NCBI RefSeq assembly: GCF_003711515.1
Contig: NW_021167079.1
Location: 609,471 to 673,470 of the forward strand
DNA from: Sodiomyces alkalinus F11
Lineage: Eukaryota > Ascomycota > Sordariomycetes > Glomerellales > Plectosphaerellaceae
Reading direction: 5' to 3'
DNA length: 64,000 nucleotides
The notes beneath the pieces are model-generated. The model ran no database searches. It was not told the DNA's origin and was given only the letters and a program-made list of their open reading frames with translations. Positions within the stretch are counted from its first letter, which is position 1; every line of letters begins with the position of its first letter. This document shows, piece after piece, positions 53,885 through 64,000 of the stretch. The position numbers and the translations under genes are program-made.

Positions 53885-55651
53885 ATGGAGGACTACAAGA
53901 AATATCTGGCCGAGCGCCTCTTCACGGAGGACAAGATGGTCACTTATCGCACCCTCAGTCGAGCGCTAAAGGTGCATGTCAATGTTGCCAAGGCGTACGT
54001 TTCGTCAATATGGTTTTCCCTTCCCCCCTCAACTCCCCGAGAGCCCAGCCGATTAACCGACAAGTAGAATGCTCTATGACTTCCACAGGTGGCAGAATGC
54101 GATGACCCACGGCAAGGTTCACGCGACATATCTCGTCTATGGCACGAAGAAGCCGGAGATGCAAGACGATGGGGATGTCGAAATGTCCGGTTCGTCTCGC
54201 GAAGGCAATACGGATGAAGAGGTATTCACACAGACTCTGAGCCTGGCTTCTCAAGACCGATTGTCAGGTGAGCGGTTGTGCTCCATCTTCCCTCCACGCA
54301 TGAGAACAATTTCAGGAAAGTGTACGCTAATAAATAGATTTGAAAGAGGTCCTGTCTACCTACCAACATGTCACATCGTTTCAGGTCTACAGTTTATCGG
54401 CTCATCCCCTAAAGGTGAGGTGCACGAGGCGCTGTTCTTGATTCAATTTTTTCTTTCTTTCTTCTTCTTTTCTTTTAGAGTGCCCAGCCTAACTCAAGAA
54501 GTAGCAAGTTCAACTTCTGTCGGATGTCACACGAGAGGTATTGGACTATTCGCATGAGGATTCGGCGGAACGGAGTAAACAGTATGGTTCCATGTTCAAC
54601 GCCCACATGAGGAAGCGAGACCGTCACGGGAAGCGACCCCAAGCGGCGCCTGTTTCTTCTGCGAACCCCGTCGAGAAGAAAGCCGCCATCACGCCGGCGA
54701 GTAGCAGCAGTGGGCCCAAGAAACCGACCGAGAAAACGACCGAGAAAACGACCGAGAAACCGACCGAGGCCGCCGCAAAGGTCAAGGAAGAACCGAAAGA
54801 CACCGCCGTCAAAGAAGAGAAACCGCCAGCAAAGACCAGGAAAGCTGCCCCGCCTACCTTGAAGCGAGGCGCTTCCTCGTCGTCAGGCGGTATCATGTCC
54901 GCTTTCTCCAAGGCGGTAGCCAAAGCCTCTTCCAAATCGGCCTCGGCATCCTCGACGCCGAAACCCGAGGAGCAGACGACCCCCGTCTTGTCGGACGACG
55001 GCGAGGACGATTCCGAGGCCGTCCCGGCGCCGAAGAAGGTCGCGGACGACACGGCTGCGAGGGCTAAGAAGCAGCGGGAAGACGAGCTGCGGCTCATGAT
55101 GGAGGAGAGCGACGGTGAGGAGTCTGAGCAGAAGGAGGAAGACGAAGAGATGGGAGAGGACGCGCCGATTGAAGAGGCGCCGGAACCCGAAGTCGAAGCC
55201 GAAGCCGAAGCCGAAGCGGAGGCTGAGCCCGAGGCCAAGACCAAGTCGAAGAAGCGGGAAGCGGAGCCGACGGAGATCATTTCGGCCTCTGGAGATGGTC
55301 GGCGGCGCGGCAGGCGTCGGGTCATGAAGAAGAAGCAGACCGTGGATAGTCAGGGGTATCTGGGTAAGCTAAGTCTGCGCGCACGAGATGGTACGGCAAG
55401 CTTCAGTATCAGGTATGGCTAACATGATATCTCTTTTACTAGTCACGATCCAGGAACCCGGCTGGGAGTCATTCTCGGAAGACGAAACGCCGTCGACGCC
55501 AGCGTCAGCGCCAGCGCCAGCGCCAGCCCCGACATCATCCAAGGCCAAGATCTCTTCGACGTCGAGTCCGGCGGGGAGTCAAAGCTCCAAGGGGAAGAAG
55601 GCTGGGGCAAGGTCACAGGGGAGCATCATGTCTTTTTTCTCCAAGAAATGA
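53885..55651 (+). CDS. cdc27: DNA polymerase delta subunit 3 (Cdc27/Pol32-like)
   Basis: Accessory subunit of polymerase delta that links it to PCNA and translesion synthesis. Five exons (53885-53994, 54068-54267, 54338-54414, 54505-55363, 55443-55651) give about 484 residues. The N-terminal winged-helix region reads YLAERLFTEDKMVTYRTLSR, then MLYDFHRWQNAMTHGKVHAT. After intron 3 it reads QVQLLSDVTREVLDYSHEDS, joined to LSAHPLK. The middle is disordered and Lys/Glu-rich with an acidic cluster. The end, QGSIMSFFSKK, is a PIP box for PCNA binding. An alternative upstream ATG at 53861 would add eight residues; the position at 53885 is preferred by family. The acceptor of intron 3 was fixed by phase and by the preceding CTAAC branch. 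Confidence 0.9.
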
Positions 55652-56259
55652 GAAGACGGAGGACGGAGGACGGAGCACGAGAGACAGAGATGGCTTGCAC
55701 TCGTGGTCCTCCCAGTAATTACGAAGTAGTGCTGAGGATTTGATTCCATCTTACCGAGTCCAATATCCATACGATATTTTCCGTCATTATATTCAGTATT
55801 GCCTGTTGCCATGTCATCACCGTAAGCCGCCAATTGCCGCGATGGCGGCGGCATCCCGTCATGCAGGGCACTGCGTAAGGTACCTTACTTGACACTACCT
55901 TACTGTAATGACTGTATTTTAGTGGACGTACCCTGGTACTTCAGCTGCTCAAGCTCCCCACCCCGCACACCGAGGCCGAACGTGACAGTTGCACTCGCAC
56001 TCCGTAGTCCGAGCTTCGCCTTCTCGCATTCCTCGCTTCACCATCTATCTGACTCTTCACTCGAACGAACGCCCCCGATTCTTCATCCTTCTATATATCT
56101 TGCGCAGTGCTTAAATGAGTAAATGAGCTAACCAGATCCTCCTCGTTGGCATTGTCTTCATGTCGCAACATTTTTACCTTGCTTTTACTCTCTTTCTCTT
56201 CGTCCCGTAACTGGCCGTTCCCCTACCTCCCCTACCTCCCCCCCGTCTCTCCTGGCAGA
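55652..56259. promoter_or_regulatory. Intergenic and promoter of the GH125 gene
   Basis: About 600 bp without a gene. A perfect 14-bp palindrome GTAAGGTACCTTAC lies at 55875-55888. Probable leader from about 56000. Confidence 0.45.
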
Positions 56260-58193
56260 ATGGCTATTCACCATTCCCTTCAATTATTGCTACTTCCGCT
56301 GGCCGGTATCTGGGTCTCATACGCTTCAGCACAGCAGCCGGAGCCATCAGGCGCAGGCATGAACGCGGACGCCTGCCCCAACTATGCCGAATACTCCAAG
56401 CACCCGCAGTGAGTGCGCCATCCACCTCAACCCTCTTCCATGCATTCCATTCCCTCCCCTTACAAATTTTGCTGACGACCGGACGTCTCTGCCTCCGTAC
56501 AGCCCTCCTCTAAGCGAAGGACCTCTCGCGCTGCCTTTCCAACGACCTGACGCCGTGTGCCGCACATTCCGCTCCGACGAGATCGAGAGAGTGATTCGGG
56601 ACGTCACGTCGCGCATGAAGGATCCCGACCTCGCCAGGCTATTCGAGAACACCTTCCCCTCGACAACCGATACCACCATCAAATTCCACACCGACGGCAC
56701 CGACGCAGGGGCCGGGGCCGGGGCCGGGGCGGCGGCAGGGTTTCCATTCCGCAGCATCTACGGCGGGGACGAGGACGAGGACGAGGGCATGTGGCAAGGC
56801 CCGCAGTCGTTCATCGTCACGGGCGACATCACGGCCGAATGGCTGCGCGACTCGACGAACCAGCTGTCGCCGATCCAGCCGCTGGCCAAGAAGGACCCGG
56901 CCATCTACAAGCTGATCCTCGGCGCCATCAACACGCAGTCCGAGTACGTGATCCAGTCGCCCTACTGCAACGCCTTCCAGCCCCCGCCGATCAGCAACCT
57001 GCCGGTGAGCCACAACGGGCAGGACGACAGCGTGCACCCGGCCTACGAGCCGTCGTTCGTCTTCGAGTGCAAGTACGAGCTGGACTCGCTCGCGCACTTC
57101 CTCGCGCTGGCCAACGACCTGCACGCGCACACGGGCGGGTCGACCGAGTTTTTGCACGCGCGGTGGCTCAAGGCGCTCGACACGCTGCTGGGCGTGCTGG
57201 AACAGCAGTCGCAGTCGACGTTCGACCCGGACCCGGGCTCGGGCTCGGGCCGCTTCGTGCGCAACGAGTACACCTTCCAGCGGCCGGCGCGGACGGGCAC
57301 GGAGACGCTCAACCTGGACGGCGTGGGGAACCCGCTCAACTGGGGCACGGGGTTGGTCCGGTCGGCGTTCCGGCCCAGCGACGACGCCACCATCCTCGGC
57401 TTCTTCGTGCCCGCCAACGCCATGATGGCGGTCGAGCTGAACCGGACGGCGGCCGTGCTGGACGGCGCCGGGAAGGCAGCAGGGCTGGCGGACAAGCTGA
57501 GGGCGTGGAGCAGGACCATCTCGGACGGCATCTGGGAGCACGGCGTGGTGAAGCACCGCAAGTACGGCGACGTGTTCGCGTACGAGGTGGACGGCTACGG
57601 GTCGTCCGTCCTGATGGACGATGCCAACTACCCTTCCCTGTTGGCCCTGCCGCTGATGGGGTTCGTCGATGCCGGCAATGAGGTGTACCAGAACACGAGG
57701 AGGATGCTCCTCGAGAAGGAGGGCAACCCGTATTACCTGACAGGACGGGAATTCCGGGGCATTGGAGGTACGTTGCGGCCATTCCCTTGGCATTTTGCAT
57801 CACTGGGGCCCTGTTCGCGCTAACTTGTTTGTCTCCCTTTATTGGGAAGGCCCTCACGTTGGTCTCCTCAACGCATGGCCGATGAGTTTGTTGATTCAAG
57901 CGCAGACCTCGGATGACGACGACGAGATCAAGGAATGCATCGACCTGGTCCTGAACTCGGCCAAGCTGGGCTTGGTGCATGAGAGTGTGAATGTCAACCA
58001 CTTGACGTCCTATACCAGTGAGTTTGGGTGGGCCAGTTGACGCTAGCTTTTTGTGAAGCACATGCTAACACTGACGCCTCCGACAGGGAGTTGGTTTGCA
58101 TGGGCGAATGGAGTATTTGCCGCAACCATCTTGGACATGGCCAAGCGAAAGCCGCATCTCATCTTTACGGAACCAACCCCTTACGAGATGTAA
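56260..58193 (+). CDS. GH125 exo-alpha-1,6-mannosidase, secreted
   Basis: Four exons (56260-56408, 56503-57767, 57850-58017, 58087-58193) give about 562 residues. Residues 1-24 are a signal peptide (MAIHHSLQLLLLPLAGIW followed by VSYASAQ). Family 125 blocks are present: FIVTGDITAEWLRDSTNQL, YELDSLAHFLALAND, YTFQRPARTGTETLNLDGVG, a conserved region around NPLNWGTGLVRSAFRPSDD, and PHVGLLNAWPMSLLIQAQTS. The short last exon is RSWFAWANGVFAATILDMAK. GH125 enzymes cleave alpha-1,6-mannose from N-glycans and yeast-type mannan. The signal suggests secretion or the secretory pathway. All junctions keep phase and family continuity. Confidence 0.9.
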
Positions 58194-58777
58194 TGGAGAG
58201 GATCAAGAGAAGACGAGGGGAAGGGGGGAGGAGGAGAAGAAAGAAGAAGGAGGCCTCCGTTGGCAATACGGATACCCGAATAGCGTTCTCACGACAGCGA
58301 TGCATGGATAAAAGAAGCTGGTTTTTCAACCATGTATCATGGAAGAAGAAGAAGAAATGGAAAGAAATGGAAAAAAAGGAGAAAAGAGAAAAGAAAAGAA
58401 AAAAGCCGCCGACGTAGGATAGTGTGTTCGTAGTACTGGGAATAATTGGTCCAGTCTTGAAGTGAAGCCTTGAAGTCGCAGATCATGACGATGGGTGGTG
58501 GTGGACTAACTCCAAGGTACCTAGGAAAAAGGTCACTTATAAGTCACAAAAGTCTCTTATACAAGTTACAAAAGCTTGTCTTATATCATCACTCCATTCA
58601 TGTTATTCCCAACACTCAACACTCACATCGCCCATGATCAAATGCTTTCCAATTCCACCAATTCCACCGCTGCAATTCGAATAGTTCCCGAATTTCTTAC
58701 GGCCACAGCCCGACCTACCGCCTTCCCACCCACTCCTAACACAAAGAAACGCAAACGCCTGCTCCAGCTCTCCAAAC
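58194..58777. promoter_or_regulatory. Intergenic between GH125 and the aminotransferase
   Basis: Genes are in tandem. A/G-rich runs at 58200-58410 belong to the GH125 3' UTR; the last 200 bp are the aminotransferase promoter. A CCAAGGTACCTAGG motif lies near 58512. Confidence 0.45.
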
Positions 58778-60305
58778 ATGGGCGAAATGCCAACCCCCAA
58801 GAAACAAATCAACCTCCTCCGGGGCTGGCCTCCCCCCTCCGTCCTCCCCTCCGAAGCCCTCAAGGCCGCCACCGCCCGCGCCTTCTCCGATCCGGCCGTC
58901 TCCGTGCCGGGCCTGCAGTATGCCCCGGACCCGGGCTTCCCACCTCTACGCGACGCCCTGGCCGCCTGGCTAGCCCGTTTCTACGGCGGCCTTTCCGACC
59001 CGGAACGCATCTGCATCACCGGCGGGGCGAGCCAGAGCATCGCGAACATCCTCGCCAGCTTCACGGACCCGGCCGTCACGCGCGCCGTGTGGATGGCTGC
59101 GCCGTGCTACTTCCTCGCCTGCCCCATATTTGAAGACGCCGGGTTCGGGGACAGGATGAAGGCCGCGCCGGAGGATGAGCATGGGGTGGATGTCGAGGCC
59201 TTGGAGGAGCGGTTGAGCCGGTTTGACGAGGAGTGGGAGAGCGGTCCTACGGTGGGTGGTTTTGTTTTGTTTTGTTTTTATTTTTGTTTTTATTTTTATT
59301 CTCATTTCATTTTCTCCCCCTTTCTACAGCGAACACATCTGACACACCGACCCGACACTCCAGCATCCCTCCCACGTCAAGAGAGCAAAACACCGCAAAC
59401 TGTACCGCCACATCATCTACCTCGTGCCCACCTGCGCCAACCCCTCGGGGAAAACCATGCCCCTACCCCGCCGCGAAGCCCTCGTCCGCCTCGCCCGCCG
59501 CCACGACGCCCTCCTCCTCGCCGACGACGTCTACGACTTCCTCCAATGGCCCCTCGACCCCACCCAGCCCCCGCTCCCCTTCCCCCCCACCGACCCCAAC
59601 CTCCGCCTCCCGCGCCTCAGCGACATCGACGCCCGCCTCCCCCGCCGCCAAGGGGAAGACGACGCAGTAGTCCCCGACCCCCACGGCTTCGGCCACGCCA
59701 TCTCCAACGCCTCCTTCTCCAAGATCGTCGCCCCCGCCGTCCGCACCGGCTGGGTCGACGCCTCCCCCGCCTTCGCCCGCGGCCTCGCCCAGACGGGCGC
59801 CACCCGGAGCGGCGGCGCCCCGAGCCACTTCGCCGCCGTGACCTTGTGGGAGATGCTGCGGTCCGGCACCCTGGAGAACCGCCTCCGCGACGTCGTCGTC
59901 CCCGCCCTGCGTCACAGGCACGCCCGCGTCGCTGCTGCTGTGGAGGCGCTGCTCGTGCCGCTCGGTGTTCGGACGCGGCCGTCGAGCTTGCTTGGCGAGC
60001 ATGTCTACGGGGGGTATTTCATCTGGTTGACCTTGCCTGACGGCGTGGAGGCGCCGGTGGTGGCCCGGCGGGCCCGAGAGGCCGAGGACCTGATTATCGG
60101 CGCGGGGGAGATGTTTGAGGTGTACGGTGATGAAGCGTCTGCCCGGTTTGGGAGGGAGGTGAGGATCTGTTTCTCGTGGGAGGATGTCGAGAATGTCCTC
60201 GAGGGGGTGGAGAGGCTGGCGAGAGTCGTGAGGGATGTGAAGGAGGGGAGGCTTCCGAGGAATGCGTGTTCTTGCCTTGCTGGTGCCCCTGAAAATGCAA
60301 AGTAA
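58778..60305 (+). CDS. PLP aminotransferase, class I/II
   Basis: Two exons, 58778-59251 and 59364-60305, give about 471 residues. The first exon covers the start and substrate-binding part (INLLRGWPPPSVLPSEAL, VPGLQYAPDPGFPPLRDALA, ICITGGASQSIANILASF). The second has VPTCANPSGKTMPLPRR, LLLADDVYDFLQW, the Schiff-base Lys in NASFSKIVAPAVRTGW, and a conserved C-terminal GYFIWLTLPDGVEAP. The layout resembles the Aro8/2-aminoadipate and valine-pyruvate-type aminotransferase group. The substrate cannot be chosen. The donor is GTGGGT. The acceptor is either CCAG before 59364 (used here) or six codons later after GTCAAG; both keep phase. Confidence 0.85.
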
Positions 60306-60485
60306 GCTGTACTTTGGAGAGTGCGACTGTCGTCCTGAGGGGAAGAAGGGAGTAATCGTGATTAAAAAAAAAAAATAAAAAATAAAAAAAAAAGGGGGTA
60401 TCATTTGCTTAAACTCCTGGTGCTACAAGACACACACAGCAACTCCCGTGTCTTCCAAAGGTCCTATATCGACACTATTTTTTTT

Positions 60486-62131
60486 TTACCACCCCCATGT
60501 CCTACTCGAAGCGGTAAACACCGGTGGCTTCCATTGGATACGCGACGGGTCGATCACGCGCCTCTTCTTCGTCTTCTGCTTCTCCCACTGCAGGATCAAC
60601 TTCTCCGGGATCACAATCTTGTGCTCGCCCCTGTGGTAGATCTGCATCCTCAGCGCCCCCAGCGTGTGCTCCACATCCTGCGGGGTCATGGCGAGCGCCG
60701 TGGAGATGTGCTCGATCGTCACCCGGTCGTCCCGCTCGTTGAACCCCACAAGGAGATCGATAATGTTCTCGCCCCAGTACTGCCGATAGCTCAGGAGGCC
60801 CAAGTCCGACAGCGGCTTCTCCGGCGACCCCAGCTTGCCCTCGATCCTGGACAGCTCGTACGAGAACTGGATCAGCAGCCGCCCGTAGCCCTTGCGCTGG
60901 TACTGCGGCAGCGTAAGGATGCAGGCGACGTTGTAGCCGTCCGCGCTCTCCTTTTCCTTGGAGAAGTACCCCACGAGGTGGAAGCCCTTGTCGTCTCGGA
61001 CCGTCATCACGTAGAACAGGAACGGGTCGACGTCGTAGTAGAGCGTCTTGTGGTCGAGGAACATCTTGGACAGGAGACACAGGTTCCGACACCACGTCCG
61101 CTGCCTCCGCCCGTCGATTTCGAAAAACGAGACCGACTCGTCCCGGTAAATCTCGTTGCCCGGCGGGTGCTGCAGCGTGCACTTCGTCCGGTGCCGCGAG
61201 AAGGACTTGAAGTCGCCGTAGTACCCCAGGCAAAACTCGCAGATGTACATGACGTCTTCCATGCCGAAGGCCTCCGGGTACGGCGAGAAGTACCAGGGGA
61301 AGAGGTCGTGTTTCCCGAACTGCACCTTGGAGATGTTCCGGATCCGCGAGATCTCGGCCGGGTTCTGCGTCATGCTGCCGTGTGTCCTCAGCTTCTCAAT
61401 CTCCGCCTCGCGGCTGAACCCGTTCGTCTCGGCGCGCTTGGGCGCCGCAATCGCCGCTCCCGCCCGTAGCACTTCTTCGCCGTCGACGTCCATCTCGTCC
61501 CCGCCGCCCCCCGCCGCCGCCGCCGCCGGCGTCGTCCTCGTCGTCGTCGTCGACGTGACCTCGCCATTCGCGGGCGTCTGCGCCTGGCTCTCCTCGGCGG
61601 CGGGCGTGAACTTTTGGTTCGACTCGACCGTGTCGGAAAACGGGTGCGGCGTGGTGACCTCGGACGCTGATGTCACCGACTGCTCCCTCTTGCTCGGCCG
61701 CTTCTGGGACTTCTTCGGCTGCGACTTCTTGGACGGCGCCGTGGATCCTTTCTTCCCCTTTCCGTCCTTGGGCTTGTCCTTGTCGGGATTCGGCCACTCC
61801 ACGTCCTGGTCGAAGTCGATCCGGGATACCGGCACCCACTCGTCGAGGCGCTTGTTGAAGTTGTCGAAGTTGCAGTAGAATTGCCGGCCGCTCCTCGTTT
61901 CTTTGATGCTGAGAATTTCGGCCCGGCGCGGAAAGCCGTCCTTTGTCACCATCGCAATGCATCCTATCCTGGAAGGCCAAGTTAGCGTGCTACATTCGAT
62001 GCGAAACGGGGGGTGGCTTGAGGTGAGGGTGGGCAACAGCCATACTTGATCGTGTCTGGAGTGGCCTTTCCTTTTTGTCGTGCCTCTTCGGAGCCAACAG
62101 TGGCCTCGACCTTTGGGGGGTTTTGCGCCAT
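60486..62131 (-). CDS. esa1: Histone acetyltransferase Esa1 (MYST, NuA4)
   Basis: Acetylates histone H4/H2A in the NuA4 complex. Two exons, 62131-62046 and 61968-60486, give about 522 residues. Exon 1 begins MAQNPPKVEATVGSEEARQK. The chromo/tudor-knot domain runs through IGCIAMVTKDGFPRRAEILS and YCNFDNFNKRLDEWVPVSRI. A disordered linker of about 150 residues follows. The MYST domain has the C2HC finger YICEFCLGYYGDFKSFSRHR, the acetyl-CoA site around ILTLPQYQRKGYGRLLIQFS, and catalytic SPEKPLSDLGLLSYRQYW. It ends PPVFTASSRTWGW. The intron has donor GTATGG. A 181-bp gap separates its 3' end from the convergent aminotransferase. Confidence 0.95.
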
Positions 62132-62601
62132 GATGGAATTTCGATGGAAGTTGATGGGGGTGATGGAGTCTGTCTATTTTGTCGAAGAAGGGATGGAAAA
62201 GTGATGGTGACGCTCCTGGCGCAAGTGATTCGCAAGTCGCAAGTAGTATCGGCAGAAAACGCCACCCGAGCCCCACTTACATGGAAGGTAAGAAAGCGGT
62301 GTGTCCGATAAACCTGATAAGAATGTTCATCCGCTCGTTTAGTTAATTAAAGCTTTTACATGAATTTCTGTTCCTCATAAAGCTCCCCGATAACGGCATA
62401 TACAGACTCAGCTCACCAAGGTCCCTTTTTTTTGAGCGTAAGGTACTGTACTTTGTCGAATTCAGAGACTTCACCTACTTGAAGACTTTGGAATATATCA
62501 GCCGGATGGGAGGCCAACTTACATATAAAAAGTCAGAAATTGTTCTGACTCTTTGTGAGCAATTAATTGTCTGAGCACGATCTTAAAAGGAAACCATCTT
62601 C
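62132..62601. promoter_or_regulatory. Divergent promoter between esa1 and rex4
   Basis: About 470 bp between divergent starts. No specific box recognised. The right half is A/T-rich. Confidence 0.45.
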
Positions 62602-63642
62602 ATGATACGAGAAACCATGGCAACTGAGCTATCATCAAATTGGAAGAAGCTTCAGGCGCAGATCCAAGCAGAATCCACTACCAGCTCAACCACGAACCCA
62701 ACAGCCCGGAAACGAAAAGCTACGCAAACGACAACCAAATCCTCACCGCCAGCTAAGAGACAAAAGTCAAAGTCTCTCGCGGCTCCTGCGCCCCAGCTGC
62801 CGGGGCGGCCTGTCGGCAACGCCAAAGCGAGAGCCCGAATTCCTAACCTCTCAGCCCGGATGGGTGCAGGCCAGAGTTCCAAGATCGACACCGGCCCGTC
62901 ACCGTCCCTCGCATCATGGGCAGCCGAGAACGACATATCCCCCGAGTCCCTAGCCGAGGCGTACGGCCTGGGCCTGCGGAACAACTCGCTCCTCACGTCG
63001 GAGAAGGAGAAAGTGAACGCGGGGCTCACCGAGGGGCTCGAGGTGGGCAAGTACATCGCCATCGACTGCGAAATGGTCGGCGTTGGCGAAGGCGACTGCG
63101 AAATGGTCGGCGTCGGCGAAGGCGGCTACGAGTCCGCGCTGGCGCGCGTCAGCGTCGTGGACTTCCACGGCCGCCAGGTGTACGACTCGTACGTCAAGCC
63201 GCGGGAGCGCGTGGCGGACTGGCGCACGGCCATCACGGGCCTGACGCCGAAGCACATGCGGTCCGCGCGGGACTTCCACGAGGTCCAGGCCCAGGTCGCC
63301 GAGCTGCTGCGCGACAGGATCCTGATCGGGCACGACGTCAAGCACGACCTCGACGCGCTGAAGCTGAGCCACTCCGTCCGCGACATACGCGACACCTCCA
63401 AGTTCCCCGGGTTCCGGCAGTACGGCAACGGGCGGAAGCCGGCGCTGGCGAGGCTGGCGAAGGAGATCCTCGGGGTGGAGATCCAGAGCGGCGCGCACTC
63501 GAGTGTGGAGGACGCCAAGGTCGCCATGGCGCTCTTCAGGCGGCATAAACCTGCGTTTGATGTGGACCATGCGAACCGGTTTCCGATGACTACGGGGACG
63601 GCGAAGCCCAGGGCCAAGAAGACCAAGAAGAAGAAGAAATAG
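62602..63642 (+). CDS. rex4: RNA exonuclease 4 (Rex4) with duplicated ExoI motif
   Basis: A DEDDh 3'-5' exonuclease of the Rex4 group, nucleolar and linked to rRNA processing. One exon of 346 residues; ATG at 62617 is an alternative five codons later. The N-terminal 130 residues are basic and disordered. The ExoI motif YIAIDCEMVGVGEG is followed directly by a second copy, DCEMVGVGEG, coded by an exact 30-bp tandem repeat (63064-63093 and 63094-63123, one mismatch). The chain then continues GYESALARVSVVDFHG. The other motifs are present: HDVKHDLDAL (ExoII) and HSSVEDAKVAM (ExoIII, with His and Asp). The C-terminus is Lys-rich. It is divergent from esa1. The duplication keeps the frame, so a full-length protein is expected. 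Confidence 0.93.
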   Translation: MIRETMATELSSNWKKLQAQIQAESTTSSTTNPTARKRKATQTTTKSSPPAKRQKSKSLAAPAPQLPGRPVGNAKARARIPNLSARMGAGQSSKIDTGPSPSLASWAAENDISPESLAEAYGLGLRNNSLLTSEKEKVNAGLTEGLEVGKYIAIDCEMVGVGEGDCEMVGVGEGGYESALARVSVVDFHGRQVYDSYVKPRERVADWRTAITGLTPKHMRSARDFHEVQAQVAELLRDRILIGHDVKHDLDALKLSHSVRDIRDTSKFPGFRQYGNGRKPALARLAKEILGVEIQSGAHSSVEDAKVAMALFRRHKPAFDVDHANRFPMTTGTAKPRAKKTKKKKK

Positions 63643-64000
63643 CGGGGGGGGAAACGGAACTCGGACGTCTGGAGAGGAGAGTTGCGGATCTTTGGGATAC
63701 CCTGAATTGCGGTCTGATCTCATGTGGGTGGACCTTGACTATTCATGTTTCTTCTTTTTCTTTTCCACCTTGAGGCCAATGTATATATGATTCCGAGACG
63801 TGCATGTCAAGTGGACGCCGACTAGAGATGTTCTATAGATGGCATGACAGCGAATGGATACTATAGATTCCAACACAGGTCTCACACCCTCACCTCTCTC
63901 CTTGACCTAATACTCTGTACAAAAAAGGTGAAGAGAAAGAACCCTAGATCTTGTCCACGAACGCTCCGTCTGTGCACGATAAGCACGCAGAACGCCTTAT
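63643..64000. other. Downstream of rex4, no gene seen
   Basis: 3' UTR and intergenic DNA up to the window edge. No gene recognised. Confidence 0.5.

Noticed and set aside
1..64000. Secondary-metabolite cluster, CRISPR array, plasmid or phage functions
   Set aside because: No PKS, NRPS, terpene, spacer-repeat or replication genes were seen; the gene content is housekeeping fungal.

Overview
The window is nuclear DNA from a filamentous ascomycete (Pezizomycotina, most likely Sordariomycetes). Genes have short introns with GTATGT/GTAAGT-type donors and CTAAC/CTGAC branch sites. The two 5S rRNA genes look like the dispersed Neurospora type. A transposon block carries the C-to-T/G-to-A decay typical of repeat-induced point mutation (RIP). 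The protein set (MOB3/phocein, longin R-SNARE, asteroid nuclease, GH125) also fits a mould. No bacterial, plasmid, phage or CRISPR features are visible.

Bases 1 to about 6230 are a dead-repeat island. On the minus strand there is a Gag-like relic. On the plus strand a Ty1/copia pol relic stays in one frame but has five stops, and a possible LTR follows it. A complete but inactivated Tc1/mariner element comes next, with 27-bp inverted repeats and flanking TA. The remainder is ordinary gene-rich chromosome, with 21 protein genes, two 5S rRNA genes and one intron-containing tRNA-Glu.

Gene order after the island: eIF4E-binding protein (+), Sec1 (-), two 5S genes (+), G-patch protein (-), membrane SDR (+), longin R-SNARE (-), mitochondrial helicase SUV3 (-), ubiquitin hydrolase (+), MOB3/phocein (+), tRNA-Glu(CTC) (-), unknown Ser-rich protein (+), asteroid-type nuclease (-), divergent PRPP synthetase (+), Cid1-type terminal nucleotidyltransferase (-), TFIIF alpha (+), Bud13 (-), Trs85 (+), CHMP7-like ESCRT-III (+), Rad18 (-), DNA polymerase delta subunit 3 (+), GH125 mannosidase (+), class I/II aminotransferase (+), Esa1 (-), Rex4 (+). 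Exon junctions were worked out by hand from splice signals, phase and protein-family continuity, and should be treated as models.

Functionally these are mostly housekeeping genes: membrane traffic (Sec1, R-SNARE, Trs85, CHMP7), RNA work (eIF4E binding, SUV3, nucleotidyltransferase, Bud13, Rex4), transcription and chromatin (TFIIF, Esa1) and DNA-damage tolerance (Rad18 and the Pol delta subunit from a shared promoter with two ACGCGT boxes). There is no secondary-metabolite cluster. The observations most worth following are: two related Gag-like modules inside the catalytic domain of the nucleotidyltransferase; an in-frame duplication of the catalytic ExoI motif in Rex4; paired compensatory changes between the two 5S genes; the two cell-cycle-type boxes between rad18 and the Pol delta gene; and a family of TACCTTAGGTA-type palindromes in many intergenic regions.
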